Of a stretch of 64,000 nt of DNA, positions 25,989-34,954 are shown one piece after another. Positions within the stretch are counted from its first letter, which is position 1; every line of letters begins with the position of its first letter. The notes under the pieces were generated by a model that was given only the letters and a program-made list of their open reading frames with translations, had not been told where the DNA came from and ran no database searches. The stretch is from assembly GCA_030431455.1 (NCBI GenBank), contig JAUIJE010000009.1, positions 1 through 64,000 on the forward strand, written 5' to 3'. The translations under genes and the position numbers were made by a program. The DNA comes from a bacterium (GTDB lineage Bacteria > Myxococcota > UBA727 > JAUIJE01).

Positions 25989-28900
25989 TCACGGCAACAT
26001 GTTGGGGGCGCCTGGGGTCACCGCACACACCGCCCAGTCGTCGTCGGCCACGTCGGTGTCGTTGCCGTCGGGAAGGCGACAGATCGAGCCCGGCGTCGCG
26101 TTGTTGTCCTCGGCGGTGGCGGGGGTGCCCTCGTGCAGGTCACCGTACACCGACGAGGTCAGCGACCCTTCGTAGGCCAGGGCGTCGAGCACGGTGCCGC
26201 TGCCGTTGTCGTAGAGGACCACGCCGTCCGGGGCGCCGTTTTGCACGTTGTCCTGGGCGCCGGCGAAGGCGATGGTGAGCGCGGTGCCGGGCACGGTGGC
26301 GAGCAGCGTGTTGCTTCCGACGACGAGGAATTGGCCGCTGGCGAGCGAGCCCGCGGGGGCCAACGAAATGTTGTTGTATTCGCTCTGGTTGCTGCCGTTG
26401 ACGAGCACCAGCTGCACATCGGTGAGGTCCACCGGCGCGCCGGTGCCGTTGTAAATCTCGATGAACTCATTGGTGTCCCCGCCCACTTGGTCGTAATCGA
26501 CCTCGTTGATCACCAGGTGTTGGGCCCCTTGCACCAGGAGGACGTCGACGTCGATGGGCGTGCCCGCGGGACCGGCGACCTCAATCGTGCCCACGGTCCC
26601 CGAGAGGGAGCCCGCGGCGAGGCTGAAGGTCGCCGACAGCGCGTCCCCGGCCACCGCGACGGTGGCATCGAGGGTGCCGAGGTCGGGGGTGGACGGGGTG
26701 AGGGTCAACATCATGCCCGCGGCCGGCGCCGGGTGGGTGAAGGTGACGGTGAAGTCTTGGGTGGTGTCGACCAACACGTTCGCCGGGTTGGGGTCGACGG
26801 CGGTGAGCTCGGGGATCGCGGCGGGGTCGAGATTGACCACCTGCGCGGTGACGTCGAGGCCGTCGAGGCTGGCGGTGATGGTGGCGGTCCCGGTCAGCGC
26901 GGTGGTCACGATGTCGATCACCGCTTCTTGGTTGCCGGCGGGGATGACCACCGTGGTCTGCGCGGGGCTGGCCACGGTGTCGTCGTCGGTGGACAGGGTC
27001 ACGGTGGTGTCGTTGCCCGGCTCCCGGGTGAGGCGCAGGGTCAGCGGCGCGCCCAGGGGGGCACCGGTGGTGTCCGGCCGTTGGTAGACCACGCCAGGCA
27101 CGAACGCGTCGAGTTGGGCGTCGCCAAAGGTCACGTAGTCCGCGCCCAACGCTTCGACCTTGAGGTTGCTGTTGCGCCAGGGGAGCGGGCCCGCGATGGC
27201 GTTGAAGTTCTCGCCCACCTGGGGGGCGGGGGTGATGGTGTACAGCAGGTTGTCGACGTGAAAGCCGTTGTCGATGGCGAACTCGCCCGCCCCGGCGTCG
27301 TTGTCCCCGGGGCCCGGATCCGGGGCCGCGTCGGTCACGGCCACGTCCTGAACCTCGACGAACAGCGACTCAAACGGGCTGTCCCCTTGGTCGACCAGGG
27401 CCTGGGTGGCCTCGGCGGGGGTGATCACCCGGGGGTCGAGCGCCGGCCCGGTGCCTTTCACCGCGTAGGTGGCGAAGCCGAGCTGGACCTGGCCGAAGAA
27501 CAGCGACGCGCTGGCCGACACAATGTCAATGCGGTCCCACAAGGCCACGTCGGTGGGCATGTCGTTGGTGTACACGAACACGCCACTGCTCTCGGGCCCG
27601 ATGTAGTCATCCGAGTCCGGGTCCATCTGGGCAAAGAACCCGTTGTAGATGATGCCGGTGACCACGAGGTCGTTCACGCTCACCACCGCCCCGCTGGCGG
27701 CGAAGCTTGGGTCGGTTTTGACGTCGTACACCGTGACCGGGCAGCCCTGGGCGCCGGGGTTGGGGGCGTCGGGACACGCGTCGCAGGCGTTGCCCCGGCC
27801 ATCGCCGTCGTCGTCGGCCTGGTCGACGTTCATGTCGTCGGGGCAGTTGTCGTTGTAGTCGCGCAAGCCATCGCCGTCGGCGTCATAACCGTCGACCGGG
27901 CTGCAGGCGAGGCTGTCCTGGAGGGTGGGGCAGGGGTCGCAGGCATCGCCCACGCCGTCGAGGTCCACGTCGGACTGGCCCATCAAGTTGTCCAGGGGGC
28001 GCCGCGGGTTGAACACCGTCGGGCAGTTGTCGGCCGCGTCTTCGATGCCGTCCCCGTCCATGTCGTTGGCCATGCTCATCCCGTTGTAGTTGTTGGAGCC
28101 GAGCACTTGGTCGCCGGACTCGGTCCGCGCCGGCAAGCAGGTGGGCTCGTCGGTGGGCGTGCCACACGCGAACAGCTCGTAGCCGAACCCTTCACCCGCG
28201 ATGAGCAGGTCGTTCAGGCTCATGCCCGTCTCCCGCTGGGCGCACACCCGTTTGGTGGTGCCGCACACGTCGAGCTCGTCGCAGCCGGCCTCGAGGGCGT
28301 TCACCACCGTGGTGTTGCCGCTCAGGACCTCGCCCCCGCGCAACACGAGCGCCACCTCGGCCTCGGTCGCGTTCAGCACCGCGCGGAAGGGTCCCGCGGC
28401 GTTGGGGGCAAAGATCGCGATGTCGGCCACGTGCCCGGTCTGGAGCAGGCCGATGGCGTCCGCGAGCTCGAGGGTCGCGGCCGAGCCAAACGTGGCCATG
28501 CGCCACAGTTCCTCGTCGGTGAGCACGCCGCCGAAGTTGTTGGTGTTGAGCGCGTCGGCGCAGGCGAGTTCGCGCAGCATGTTCATCGAGCCCGACGGGA
28601 GCCAGTCGGTGCCGAGCCCGATGACCACGCCCGCCGCCTTGTACAGGGGCACGGACGCGGTGTCGCCGTAGAGGGCGACGTTGGAGCGCGGGGACCAGAT
28701 GAGCTTCATGCCCTCGTTGGCCATGGTCTCGACGTCGGGGGGCAAAAGACCGACCCCGTGGATGAGCGCGGTGTTGCCGCCCAGAACGTCCCCGCCGCCG
28801 GGGGCGCCGTTGAGGCACAAGAACTCGTTGCGCGCCTGCAGGTTGATGCCCTCGGCCACGTGGGGGGTATAGGCGTCGACGGTGGGCGCGTTGGGGATGT

Positions 28901-29855
28901 TCGGGTAGCCACAGCCTTGGTCGGGGGTGAACACCTCGCCGCCGTTGTCGCCCAACGGGAACGTATCGTACAGCACGTTGGGCTGGCCCACGTCGGTGGC
29001 GTCGCCCCGGTCGATGTTGCGCATGAAGCCAGGGGCCGAGCCCGAGCCGTTCACCGAGGTCGCGCCGGACAGCACGAAGCGCAGCTCGCCCACCTGCTTT
29101 TCCGGGTTGTCCGCGCCCCCGCCCGGCTCAAAGATCTCCGGGTGGTTGCCGTTGCCCTCGCGCCAGTCGTGGCGGTGCTCCCACCGCAGGGCCGGGCTGA
29201 TGCCCGCGCTGCTCGCGACCCAGGGTTCGCCGTTCATCCAGCCCATGTGGTCGTGGGCGTTGATCAGGCCGGGCGACACCGAGGCCCCCGGGCACAGGAT
29301 CTGGGTCGCGTCCGCGACCCGCGCGTCGTCGTTGCAGGCGCACCCCACACACGCGATCGCCCCGGTGTCGTCGACGAGCACGCCGCCGTCTTCGATGACC
29401 TCTTGCGGCCGGAGCAGATTGCCGGTGATGAAGGTGTAGCCGTTCGTCCCGGTCGACACCGCACACACATCCGCGCCCGGGTCGGTGGCGGGCGCAATCG
29501 CATTGTCACACACGGTGGTGACCACGGTGTCGCCGTCGCCGTCCCCGTCCCCGTCCCCGTCTCCGTCGCCGTCTCCGTCGCCGTCCCCATCTCCGTCGCC
29601 GTCGCCGTCGCCATCTCCGTCTCCGTCGCCGTCCCCATCTCCGTCGCCATCACCGTCGCCGTTGCATCCTGCGGGGTTGTCGCCGCAGTCGACCACCCCG
29701 CCGGTGGTGCACTCGCAGATCTCGCAGCCGTCGTCGCTGGTCGCGGTCTCTCCCACGGCGAGCTCCTCGCCGTACACAAAACAGGGCTGATCGCCGGGGC
29801 AACCCGCCACAAAAAGAACCGCCAAGATGGCCACAAATCCGGTCAGTACACGCAT
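25989..29855 (-). CDS. giant lipoprotein: amidohydrolase with TSP3 repeats and lamin-tail domain
   Basis: A 1288-residue secreted lipoprotein (leader to VAGC, residues 1-19; GGAGG 4 bases before the ATG). Order of parts: a short Cys-rich module; a pure Gly-Asp repeat of about 45 residues; an amidohydrolase/cytosine-deaminase-like domain with metal-site motifs 'NAHDHMG', 'ALIHGVGL' and 'GLGTDWLPSG'; thrombospondin type 3 calcium repeats ('DMDGDGIEDAADNCP', 'DADGDGLRDYNDNCPDD'); strand-rich Ig-like regions; and a C-terminal lamin-tail-like domain ('HLVINEVDYDQVGGDTNEFIEIYNG'). The enzyme probably hydrolyses an imidazolone, amide or similar ring compound outside the cell. The end looks complete. 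Confidence 0.85.
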   Translation of the reverse strand: MRVLTGFVAILAVLFVAGCPGDQPCFVYGEELAVGETATSDDGCEICECTTGGVVDCGDNPAGCNGDGDGDGDGDGDGDGDGDGDGDGDGDGDGDGDGDGDGDGDGDGDTVVTTVCDNAIAPATDPGADVCAVSTGTNGYTFITGNLLRPQEVIEDGGVLVDDTGAIACVGCACNDDARVADATQILCPGASVSPGLINAHDHMGWMNGEPWVASSAGISPALRWEHRHDWREGNGNHPEIFEPGGGADNPEKQVGELRFVLSGATSVNGSGSAPGFMRNIDRGDATDVGQPNVLYDTFPLGDNGGEVFTPDQGCGYPNIPNAPTVDAYTPHVAEGINLQARNEFLCLNGAPGGGDVLGGNTALIHGVGLLPPDVETMANEGMKLIWSPRSNVALYGDTASVPLYKAAGVVIGLGTDWLPSGSMNMLRELACADALNTNNFGGVLTDEELWRMATFGSAATLELADAIGLLQTGHVADIAIFAPNAAGPFRAVLNATEAEVALVLRGGEVLSGNTTVVNALEAGCDELDVCGTTKRVCAQRETGMSLNDLLIAGEGFGYELFACGTPTDEPTCLPARTESGDQVLGSNNYNGMSMANDMDGDGIEDAADNCPTVFNPRRPLDNLMGQSDVDLDGVGDACDPCPTLQDSLACSPVDGYDADGDGLRDYNDNCPDDMNVDQADDDGDGRGNACDACPDAPNPGAQGCPVTVYDVKTDPSFAASGAVVSVNDLVVTGIIYNGFFAQMDPDSDDYIGPESSGVFVYTNDMPTDVALWDRIDIVSASASLFFGQVQLGFATYAVKGTGPALDPRVITPAEATQALVDQGDSPFESLFVEVQDVAVTDAAPDPGPGDNDAGAGEFAIDNGFHVDNLLYTITPAPQVGENFNAIAGPLPWRNSNLKVEALGADYVTFGDAQLDAFVPGVVYQRPDTTGAPLGAPLTLRLTREPGNDTTVTLSTDDDTVASPAQTTVVIPAGNQEAVIDIVTTALTGTATITASLDGLDVTAQVVNLDPAAIPELTAVDPNPANVLVDTTQDFTVTFTHPAPAAGMMLTLTPSTPDLGTLDATVAVAGDALSATFSLAAGSLSGTVGTIEVAGPAGTPIDVDVLLVQGAQHLVINEVDYDQVGGDTNEFIEIYNGTGAPVDLTDVQLVLVNGSNQSEYNNISLAPAGSLASGQFLVVGSNTLLATVPGTALTIAFAGAQDNVQNGAPDGVVLYDNGSGTVLDALAYEGSLTSSVYGDLHEGTPATAEDNNATPGSICRLPDGNDTDVADDDWAVCAVTPGAPNMLP
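29529..29667. repeat. microsatellite encoding poly(Gly-Asp)
   Basis: About 23 copies of a 6-bp unit (GTCGCC/GTCCCC/ATCTCC variants on the plus strand), coding on the minus strand for alternating Gly and Asp. Several copies differ at the third base, so it is old enough to have drifted but is still prone to slippage in whole codon pairs. It joins the Cys-rich module to the amidohydrolase domain. Confidence 0.9.
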
Positions 29856-29967
29856 GAATCCTCCACGCGCGAAGCCTAGACCGTGAATGCCGACTCCGCA
29901 TCACCCGACGGGGATGCGGCCCTGAAATCATCTGACGCGGTGCGCTTACGTGTTCACACCGCGCCGA

Positions 29968-32271
29968 TCAGAACTGGACGCCCACGAACCCCTGGACCGT
30001 GTACGCGAACTGGGCGTTCAAGAAGCGGGTATTCACCCGTTGGCCGTTGCCCAGGTCGCGCCCCCGGCCGGGGAGGTTCGGATCCTGCGCGTGGTTGAAC
30101 GCCCCAAAGGGCAGCAGGAAGCCACCCTGGATCATCGTGTAGAGGCCGTCATCGGAGCCGTAGAACGCCTTGCCATCAAACTCGAGCCCCATCGGCAGGT
30201 ACTGGCCGGGGGTCGAGTTCGCGAAGATCGCCTGGCTGTAGATCATGTCGCCGCGCACCCCGATGTTGGGGGTGAGGTAGTAGCTGATGTTGGGCTTGAC
30301 GTACCAAGCGTCGGTCACGGTCCCCATCACCTCGCGGAACAGCAACAAGTCGACGTTGTAGCCGGGATCGAAGCGGAAGTTGGTGATGTTGTTGTCGACG
30401 TTTTCGCACTCGCCCTCTTCGTTGTAGCTGATGCACTGGCCGTACTGTTTGCCGTCGAAGTCGCCTTGCTGCGGATTCTGGTTGATGGTCGAGCGCAGGC
30501 CGAACCCGGGGGCGTCGTCGCCGGTGGCCACGCCGCCGTCAAAGCCGACCACCAAGCTGTCGTTGAGGAAGGTGTAGCTCGACTCGAACGCCGCCCCGCC
30601 CTGGATGATCCACAGCGGGAGGTCGTTGCCCTGGGCGTCGACCAACGCTTCGTCGACGGCGTTGATGCCGCCGCTGGTCACCGAGGTGTTGGCCACATGA
30701 CCGACGATGCCGACCATCTCGGCCTCAAACTTGAACTTGTACCACTGGAACAACAACCAACCGGACGCCACGCCCACATTGGCATTGCGTCGCACATAGC
30801 TGCCGATCGTGGCCGGCGACAGCGGGTCACGCGCCGCGTACCAGTCCGGGATGTCGTAGTCCTGCCGACGGTAGGCGCCGAACACCCCGCCGTTGATCAC
30901 CGGCCAACCCGTCTTCAGCTGGGCCGCGATGTCCTCGGGGCTGTCGCGCTTGACCACGGTAAAGATGAAGGTGTGCACGTCGTCGCGGGGATCGAGGTTG
31001 TAGCGCTGCCCTTGCTCGGCTTGGAAAAACCCGATGTTGCCGTCGCCGCCCGCGCCCGCGCCGCCGCCGCGGCCCACCGGCCCCGCCGACGAAATCGAGT
31101 AGCCGGGGACGAGGTAGATGCCTTTGATGCGGGTGGCGAACAGGATTTGGTCGGCGTTGTCGCCGAAGTCGTTGTCAATGCCATTGCCGTCGTTGACCAG
31201 CAGCCCGAGGCCGAAGTTCTGGGGTTGGCGGCCGACCCGGAGTTGACCGAAGGGGGTCATGATCTCGGCCCACAACCGACGCAAACGAATCGGGTCCCAG
31301 AAGGTGTTCAGCCCTTCTTGGGGCACGTTCTGGGAGGCGGCGAACAACGGCAGCGGCAGGGTGGGGTTGTTGGCGAAGCCGGGCTTGGACTCGGGGGTGG
31401 ACCCGAGCACCAAGTTGTCGAACACATCGAGGGTCGAGCGGATGCGGATGTCTTCGGACACGTTGAGGGTGGGCTCGAGGCGCAGCCGCATGTTCATGGT
31501 GAGGTGGGTGTTGGTGTCCTCGGGGTCGACCTCGCACAATGTGCCTTCAAAGTCGTTGTCGTCGCATCCGTTCTCGCCGTCGAAGGGCCGGTACAGGGTC
31601 GGCGTGGGCGCGCCGGAGGTGCCGCGGCCGAGGATCGGATCGTAGGTCCCGAGGCTGAGCCGGTTGAACAGGTCGATGCGCGTGCGGAAGTAGCCGTTGA
31701 TCTCGAGGAAGTTGAGCTTGGGTTTGACCTCTTCGACCCAGCGCTCTTCTTCCCATTCGATCTTCGCGGCGCGCTGACTCGCCGCGTCGCGCGCGGCGGC
31801 GTCGAGGTCGGCCTCGAGCTGTTCTTTGAGCTCGGCCTTGAGCTCTTCTTTCAGCTGGGCCTTCAGTTGCTCGAGGTCGGCGGGGGTGTCCTCGGGCGGC
31901 GGGGTGTCCTTCTGGGCGCCGGGGCCCGGCTTGGCCGGCGTGGGCGTGCCGGTGGCGTCGAGCGGGGGGGTATCGGTGGGCAACGGCGGCGTGTCGTCAC
32001 CGGCGGGGGGCGCGTTGTCGACGGCGTTGTCGGGCTTTTGCTCGTCGGTGGTCGGCGCCGCGGCGGAGGCGTCCGCGGGTGCGTCGGGCTTTTTCTCGTC
32101 GGAAGCGGGCGCCGGCTTGTCCCCATTGGCTTTGTCTTGGGGGGGCTTGGCGGGGGCGGTGCCCTCTTGGGGCGCCGGCTTTTTGCCTGCGTCGGGGGTC
32201 TGCGCGGTGGCGGCGCTGGCCAGGACCAGCGGGAGGGCCAGGCAGGCCAGCGAACGGACGGTGGGTTGCAC
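29968..32271 (-). CDS. outer-membrane beta-barrel protein (TIGR04551-like)
   Basis: A 767-residue protein with a signal peptide cleaved after ATA-Q (residue about 24), a low-complexity Pro/Ala/Asp/Lys linker (about 25-135), a Glu/Lys-rich coiled coil (about 136-175) and a long barrel-like part with alternating hydrophobic residues. The latter includes 'FLEINGYFRTRIDLFNRLSLG', 'LWAEIMTPFGQLRVGRQPQNFGLG' and the C-terminal '...GFVGVQF', ending in aromatic Phe as OM barrels do. It resembles the TIGR04551 family of Myxococcota. Transport substrate unknown. The GTG start at 32271 has GGGAGG 9 bases upstream. Confidence 0.75.
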   Translation of the reverse strand: MQPTVRSLACLALPLVLASAATAQTPDAGKKPAPQEGTAPAKPPQDKANGDKPAPASDEKKPDAPADASAAAPTTDEQKPDNAVDNAPPAGDDTPPLPTDTPPLDATGTPTPAKPGPGAQKDTPPPEDTPADLEQLKAQLKEELKAELKEQLEADLDAAARDAASQRAAKIEWEEERWVEEVKPKLNFLEINGYFRTRIDLFNRLSLGTYDPILGRGTSGAPTPTLYRPFDGENGCDDNDFEGTLCEVDPEDTNTHLTMNMRLRLEPTLNVSEDIRIRSTLDVFDNLVLGSTPESKPGFANNPTLPLPLFAASQNVPQEGLNTFWDPIRLRRLWAEIMTPFGQLRVGRQPQNFGLGLLVNDGNGIDNDFGDNADQILFATRIKGIYLVPGYSISSAGPVGRGGGAGAGGDGNIGFFQAEQGQRYNLDPRDDVHTFIFTVVKRDSPEDIAAQLKTGWPVINGGVFGAYRRQDYDIPDWYAARDPLSPATIGSYVRRNANVGVASGWLLFQWYKFKFEAEMVGIVGHVANTSVTSGGINAVDEALVDAQGNDLPLWIIQGGAAFESSYTFLNDSLVVGFDGGVATGDDAPGFGLRSTINQNPQQGDFDGKQYGQCISYNEEGECENVDNNITNFRFDPGYNVDLLLFREVMGTVTDAWYVKPNISYYLTPNIGVRGDMIYSQAIFANSTPGQYLPMGLEFDGKAFYGSDDGLYTMIQGGFLLPFGAFNHAQDPNLPGRGRDLGNGQRVNTRFLNAQFAYTVQGFVGVQF

Positions 32272-32368
32272 GGTGGATAGCCTCCCGGTGCGACAAAAAG
32301 TGTCGAACGGTCGGCGGGTTACACCGTCATCGGGCGGACGTAAAGCCCACCGTTTCCAATCTGTGGGG

Positions 32369-33007
32369 CTAGCCCGCGGTCTGTTTGATCCGGCGCCGCT
32401 CCAGGGCGGCGAGCAGGGCGATGCCGTCCTCTTCGTGAACGAGACAGACGCGCACCAGGCGTTCCTCGTCGCGCAGGATCACCCCGCGGGTCTCGACCAA
32501 CACCGGCGGCAGGCTGAGCAAGCCGATCGAGCCGAGGCTCAGACGCAACCGATCCTTCACGTGAACCGGGACATCGACGGGCACGGTGGCTTCGCCGCCA
32601 TGGGTCAGAAACGAAATCTCGCGCAACAGGTCGTCGCGGTCATGGAACCTCGACGACACCGGGATGAACGCGTGCTCTTGCAGGCGCGCTTCAAAATCCA
32701 CCACCCGGCCCTCGGCGAGCTCGCGCAGAAGGATCGCCACCGGGTGCTGCGCGTCCTTGAGCCGCACCTGCACCCCCGCGGACAAGCGCGCCAGGTCTCC
32801 CCGGGCGGGGCGCCGTCCGAGCACGACCACGGGCAAATCGAGGGTGCGGCCGCGCGGGCCCAGCCGCAACGAGAGGGTCACGCACTCGCCGAGGCGGAAC
32901 GACAACCGGGTCGGCACAAACGCGGAGCCTTCGCCGAGGTCTTGCAAGAGCGTCGTCGGGTCATCGACCCGCATGAACACCCGGCGCATGATTTCGTCTT
33001 GTCCCAT
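32369..33007 (-). CDS. PilZ-like domain protein
   Basis: A 212-residue cytoplasmic protein. The first 90 residues ('LGEGSAFVPTRLSFRLGECVTLSLRL...PVVVLGRRP...LSAGVQVRL') have the six-strand order of a degenerate PilZ domain of the kind found in Myxococcota, but the cyclic-di-GMP-binding RxxxR and DxSxxG motifs are not intact. The second half is strand-rich and may be a second copy of the same fold ('ATVPVDVPVHVKDRLRLSLGSIGLLSLPPVLVETRGVIL'). AAGGGGGTG precedes the ATG by 4 bases. Function unknown; type IV pilus or motility regulation is only a guess from the fold. Confidence 0.5.
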   Translation of the reverse strand: MGQDEIMRRVFMRVDDPTTLLQDLGEGSAFVPTRLSFRLGECVTLSLRLGPRGRTLDLPVVVLGRRPARGDLARLSAGVQVRLKDAQHPVAILLRELAEGRVVDFEARLQEHAFIPVSSRFHDRDDLLREISFLTHGGEATVPVDVPVHVKDRLRLSLGSIGLLSLPPVLVETRGVILRDEERLVRVCLVHEEDGIALLAALERRRIKQTAG

Positions 33008-33174
33008 CGATCACCCCCTTACCGGGTTCCCCACGCGATCAAAACAAGGGAGAAGATATAGCACATCCCGCATGTAGGTAAGTGTAGTCGAATTCCCGAG
33101 ATCGGCGCAACCTCGTGCGTTCGCACCCGATCCTGGTATTGTCTCCCCCCTCCACCGGATCACACGGAGCGCGC

Positions 33175-33852
33175 ATGCACAAAGACCCAGCACTCTTGGC
33201 CGCCTACCGCCGCGGAGAGACCGAGGCCTACGAGGCGCTCTACCGTGAATACGCGATCCAAGTGCAACGGTTCTTGGCCGGGGGCTTCACCTTCGTGAGC
33301 CGCGGCCGCACCTGCCGCTACCGGGGCAACGCCGCTGGCATCGACGCCGACTCCATCGTGCAAGAGACCTTCGCCCGGGCGTTCGCGGCCAGCACCCGGC
33401 GCAACTACGACGGCGAGCGGCCGTTCCGCAACTACCTCTTCTCCATCGCGAAGAATCTCGTGCTCCGGGAGTTCCAGCGCCGGGAGCGCGTGCTGTCCGT
33501 CGAGCAGAACGAAGAGGCCACCGACGCGCTGGCCCAACGCGCCAACGAAACGTGGATGACCTCGCAGGAGCGCCGCAACCCCGAGTCCAATGTCGCTGAA
33601 GACCAGCTCATGGCCCTCACCCGCGGCTTCATCGCCGAGCTCGGCGACGAGGAAAAGGACTTCTTCGCCAAACGGTTCGCCCAAGGGCTGACCCAAGAGG
33701 CCACCGCCTCGGCGATGGACGTCACCCGCGCGCGGGTGAAGCTCCTCGAAAAGAACCTCCGCCGCCGCTTCTTGGTACGGCTCCGGGAGAACGGTTACTT
33801 CGTCGGGTACGAGCCCCAACCCCGCTGGTCGCGCGAGAAGAACGCCGCCTGA
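33175..33852 (+). CDS. ECF-type RNA polymerase sigma factor
   Basis: A 225-residue sigma70-family factor. Region 2 is visible in 'ETEAYEALYREYAIQVQRFL' and 'DSIVQETFARAFAAS...RPFRNYLFSIAKNLVLREFQRRER'. Region 4 appears as 'GLTQEATASAMDVTRARVKLLEKNLRRRF'. An insertion between regions 2.1 and 2.2 ('AGGFTFVSRGRTCRYRGNAAGI') is unusual in length. The ATG at 33175 with GGAG 5 bases upstream is preferred over an earlier in-frame GTG. An extended -10-like TGGTATTGT at 33134-33142 could serve as its promoter. No anti-sigma gene is adjacent. Confidence 0.88.
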   Translation: MHKDPALLAAYRRGETEAYEALYREYAIQVQRFLAGGFTFVSRGRTCRYRGNAAGIDADSIVQETFARAFAASTRRNYDGERPFRNYLFSIAKNLVLREFQRRERVLSVEQNEEATDALAQRANETWMTSQERRNPESNVAEDQLMALTRGFIAELGDEEKDFFAKRFAQGLTQEATASAMDVTRARVKLLEKNLRRRFLVRLRENGYFVGYEPQPRWSREKNAA

Positions 33853-33883
33853 TCCGCCCCGCGCCGTCGCGTCCGGCGGCGCC

Positions 33884-34954
33884 TCACGCCACCTCTTTGA
33901 GCACCGCCATCGCCCCATGGTGGAACACGCGCCGAAAGGCGCGGATTTTGTCGTTGTCGCGCGTGGGGTGAACGCGGTTGGTGAGCAGCACAAAATACGC
34001 GGGCCCCACCTCGCTCTGCCCGTCCAGCCACAGCGAGGTCCCGGTGAAGCCCAAGTGGCCCACCCCGGCGGCGGACAACACATCGCCGGTCGAGCCCCCG
34101 GGGGTGGGCCGATCGAAGCCGAGGCCCCGCTCGCCGGGGGCGGCAGCGAACTCGCGCAGCACGTCCGTCCACGCCGCGTCCGTCCGGCGTCCGCAGACCA
34201 CGTCCAGCAGCGCGCAGGTCGCGCGCTGCACGTCGCCCAAGGTGCCGAACAATCCCGCGTGCCCGGCGATGCCCCCCATGGCGAAGCAGTTGTCGTCGTG
34301 GACCTGGCCGCGCATCACCCGGCCGCGCCACCCGCAGCGTTCGGTGGGCGCGCAGGCCGAGATGCGGGGCACGTAGCCCTGCTCAAAAATCGGCACGTAG
34401 CGCAGGGTGGTCTCCCCGTAGGCGGCCCGGGCCGCGTCGTCGAACACCCGGTCGAGCCGCTCGCCGAAGCGGTCTTCGAGCAGCGCGCCGAGCGCGATGA
34501 AGCCGATGTCGGAGTACAATGTATGTGCATCGGGCCGCGCGTCGGGGACCACCGCCTGGGCTGCGTCGACGACGGTGCGCCGCCCGGGGAGCAAGCCGAC
34601 TTGGCGGCGGCTCATGGCCTCCTCGAACAGCGGGCGCCAGCCGGGCAGTCCCGCCCGGTGGGCGAGCACGTGGCGCACCGTGACCCCCGGCCAGCCGGGC
34701 CAGGGTTGTTCGTCGAGGGCGAGGCGGCCGTCGGCCACGGCCATGGCGCTGAGCAAGGTGGTGCTCAGGACTTTGGTCAGGCTCGCGAGGTCGAACACCG
34801 ACTCGGCCCCGGTGTACACCCCCTGTTGGCCATCCTGGCCGAGGTGGCCGGCGAACCCGAAGCGGTGCACCCCGGGGGTGCCGCAGGCGCCGGCAAGCGC
34901 GGGGGCGACCCCGTCGGCGTGGCCTTCGTCGAGCAGGTCGGTGAGGGTGGTCAT
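33884..34954 (-). CDS. beta-lactamase-fold serine hydrolase (class C type)
   Basis: A 356-residue protein of the serine beta-lactamase/penicillin-binding fold. It has Ser58-x-x-Lys61 in 'LASLTKVLS', a YSD in place of Tyr-x-Asn in 'HTLYSDIGF', and 'GHLGFTGTS' in the KTG position. There is no signal peptide, so it is probably cytoplasmic and not a resistance enzyme; esterase or D-amino-acid peptidase activity is more likely. The ATG overlaps the stop of the LD-carboxypeptidase gene (ATGA), suggesting a joint role on murein peptides. It carries a 20-bp stretch nearly identical to one in the DUF2520 gene. Confidence 0.85.
   Translation of the reverse strand: MTTLTDLLDEGHADGVAPALAGACGTPGVHRFGFAGHLGQDGQQGVYTGAESVFDLASLTKVLSTTLLSAMAVADGRLALDEQPWPGWPGVTVRHVLAHRAGLPGWRPLFEEAMSRRQVGLLPGRRTVVDAAQAVVPDARPDAHTLYSDIGFIALGALLEDRFGERLDRVFDDAARAAYGETTLRYVPIFEQGYVPRISACAPTERCGWRGRVMRGQVHDDNCFAMGGIAGHAGLFGTLGDVQRATCALLDVVCGRRTDAAWTDVLREFAAAPGERGLGFDRPTPGGSTGDVLSAAGVGHLGFTGTSLWLDGQSEVGPAYFVLLTNRVHPTRDNDKIRAFRRVFHHGAMAVLKEVA

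Noticed and set aside
29529-29667. CRISPR-like array
   Set aside because: The units are 6 bp with no spacers and encode Gly-Asp in frame; it is a microsatellite.
25971-29879. A 1302-codon open frame on the plus strand
   Set aside because: It is the mirror of the amidohydrolase/TSP3 lipoprotein gene on the minus strand; its composition is His/Val/Gly/Arg-rich with no domain.
33884-34954. Antibiotic-resistance beta-lactamase
   Set aside because: It has no signal peptide, lacks a canonical Tyr-x-Asn and KTG, and is coupled to an LD-carboxypeptidase gene, so a housekeeping hydrolase is more likely.
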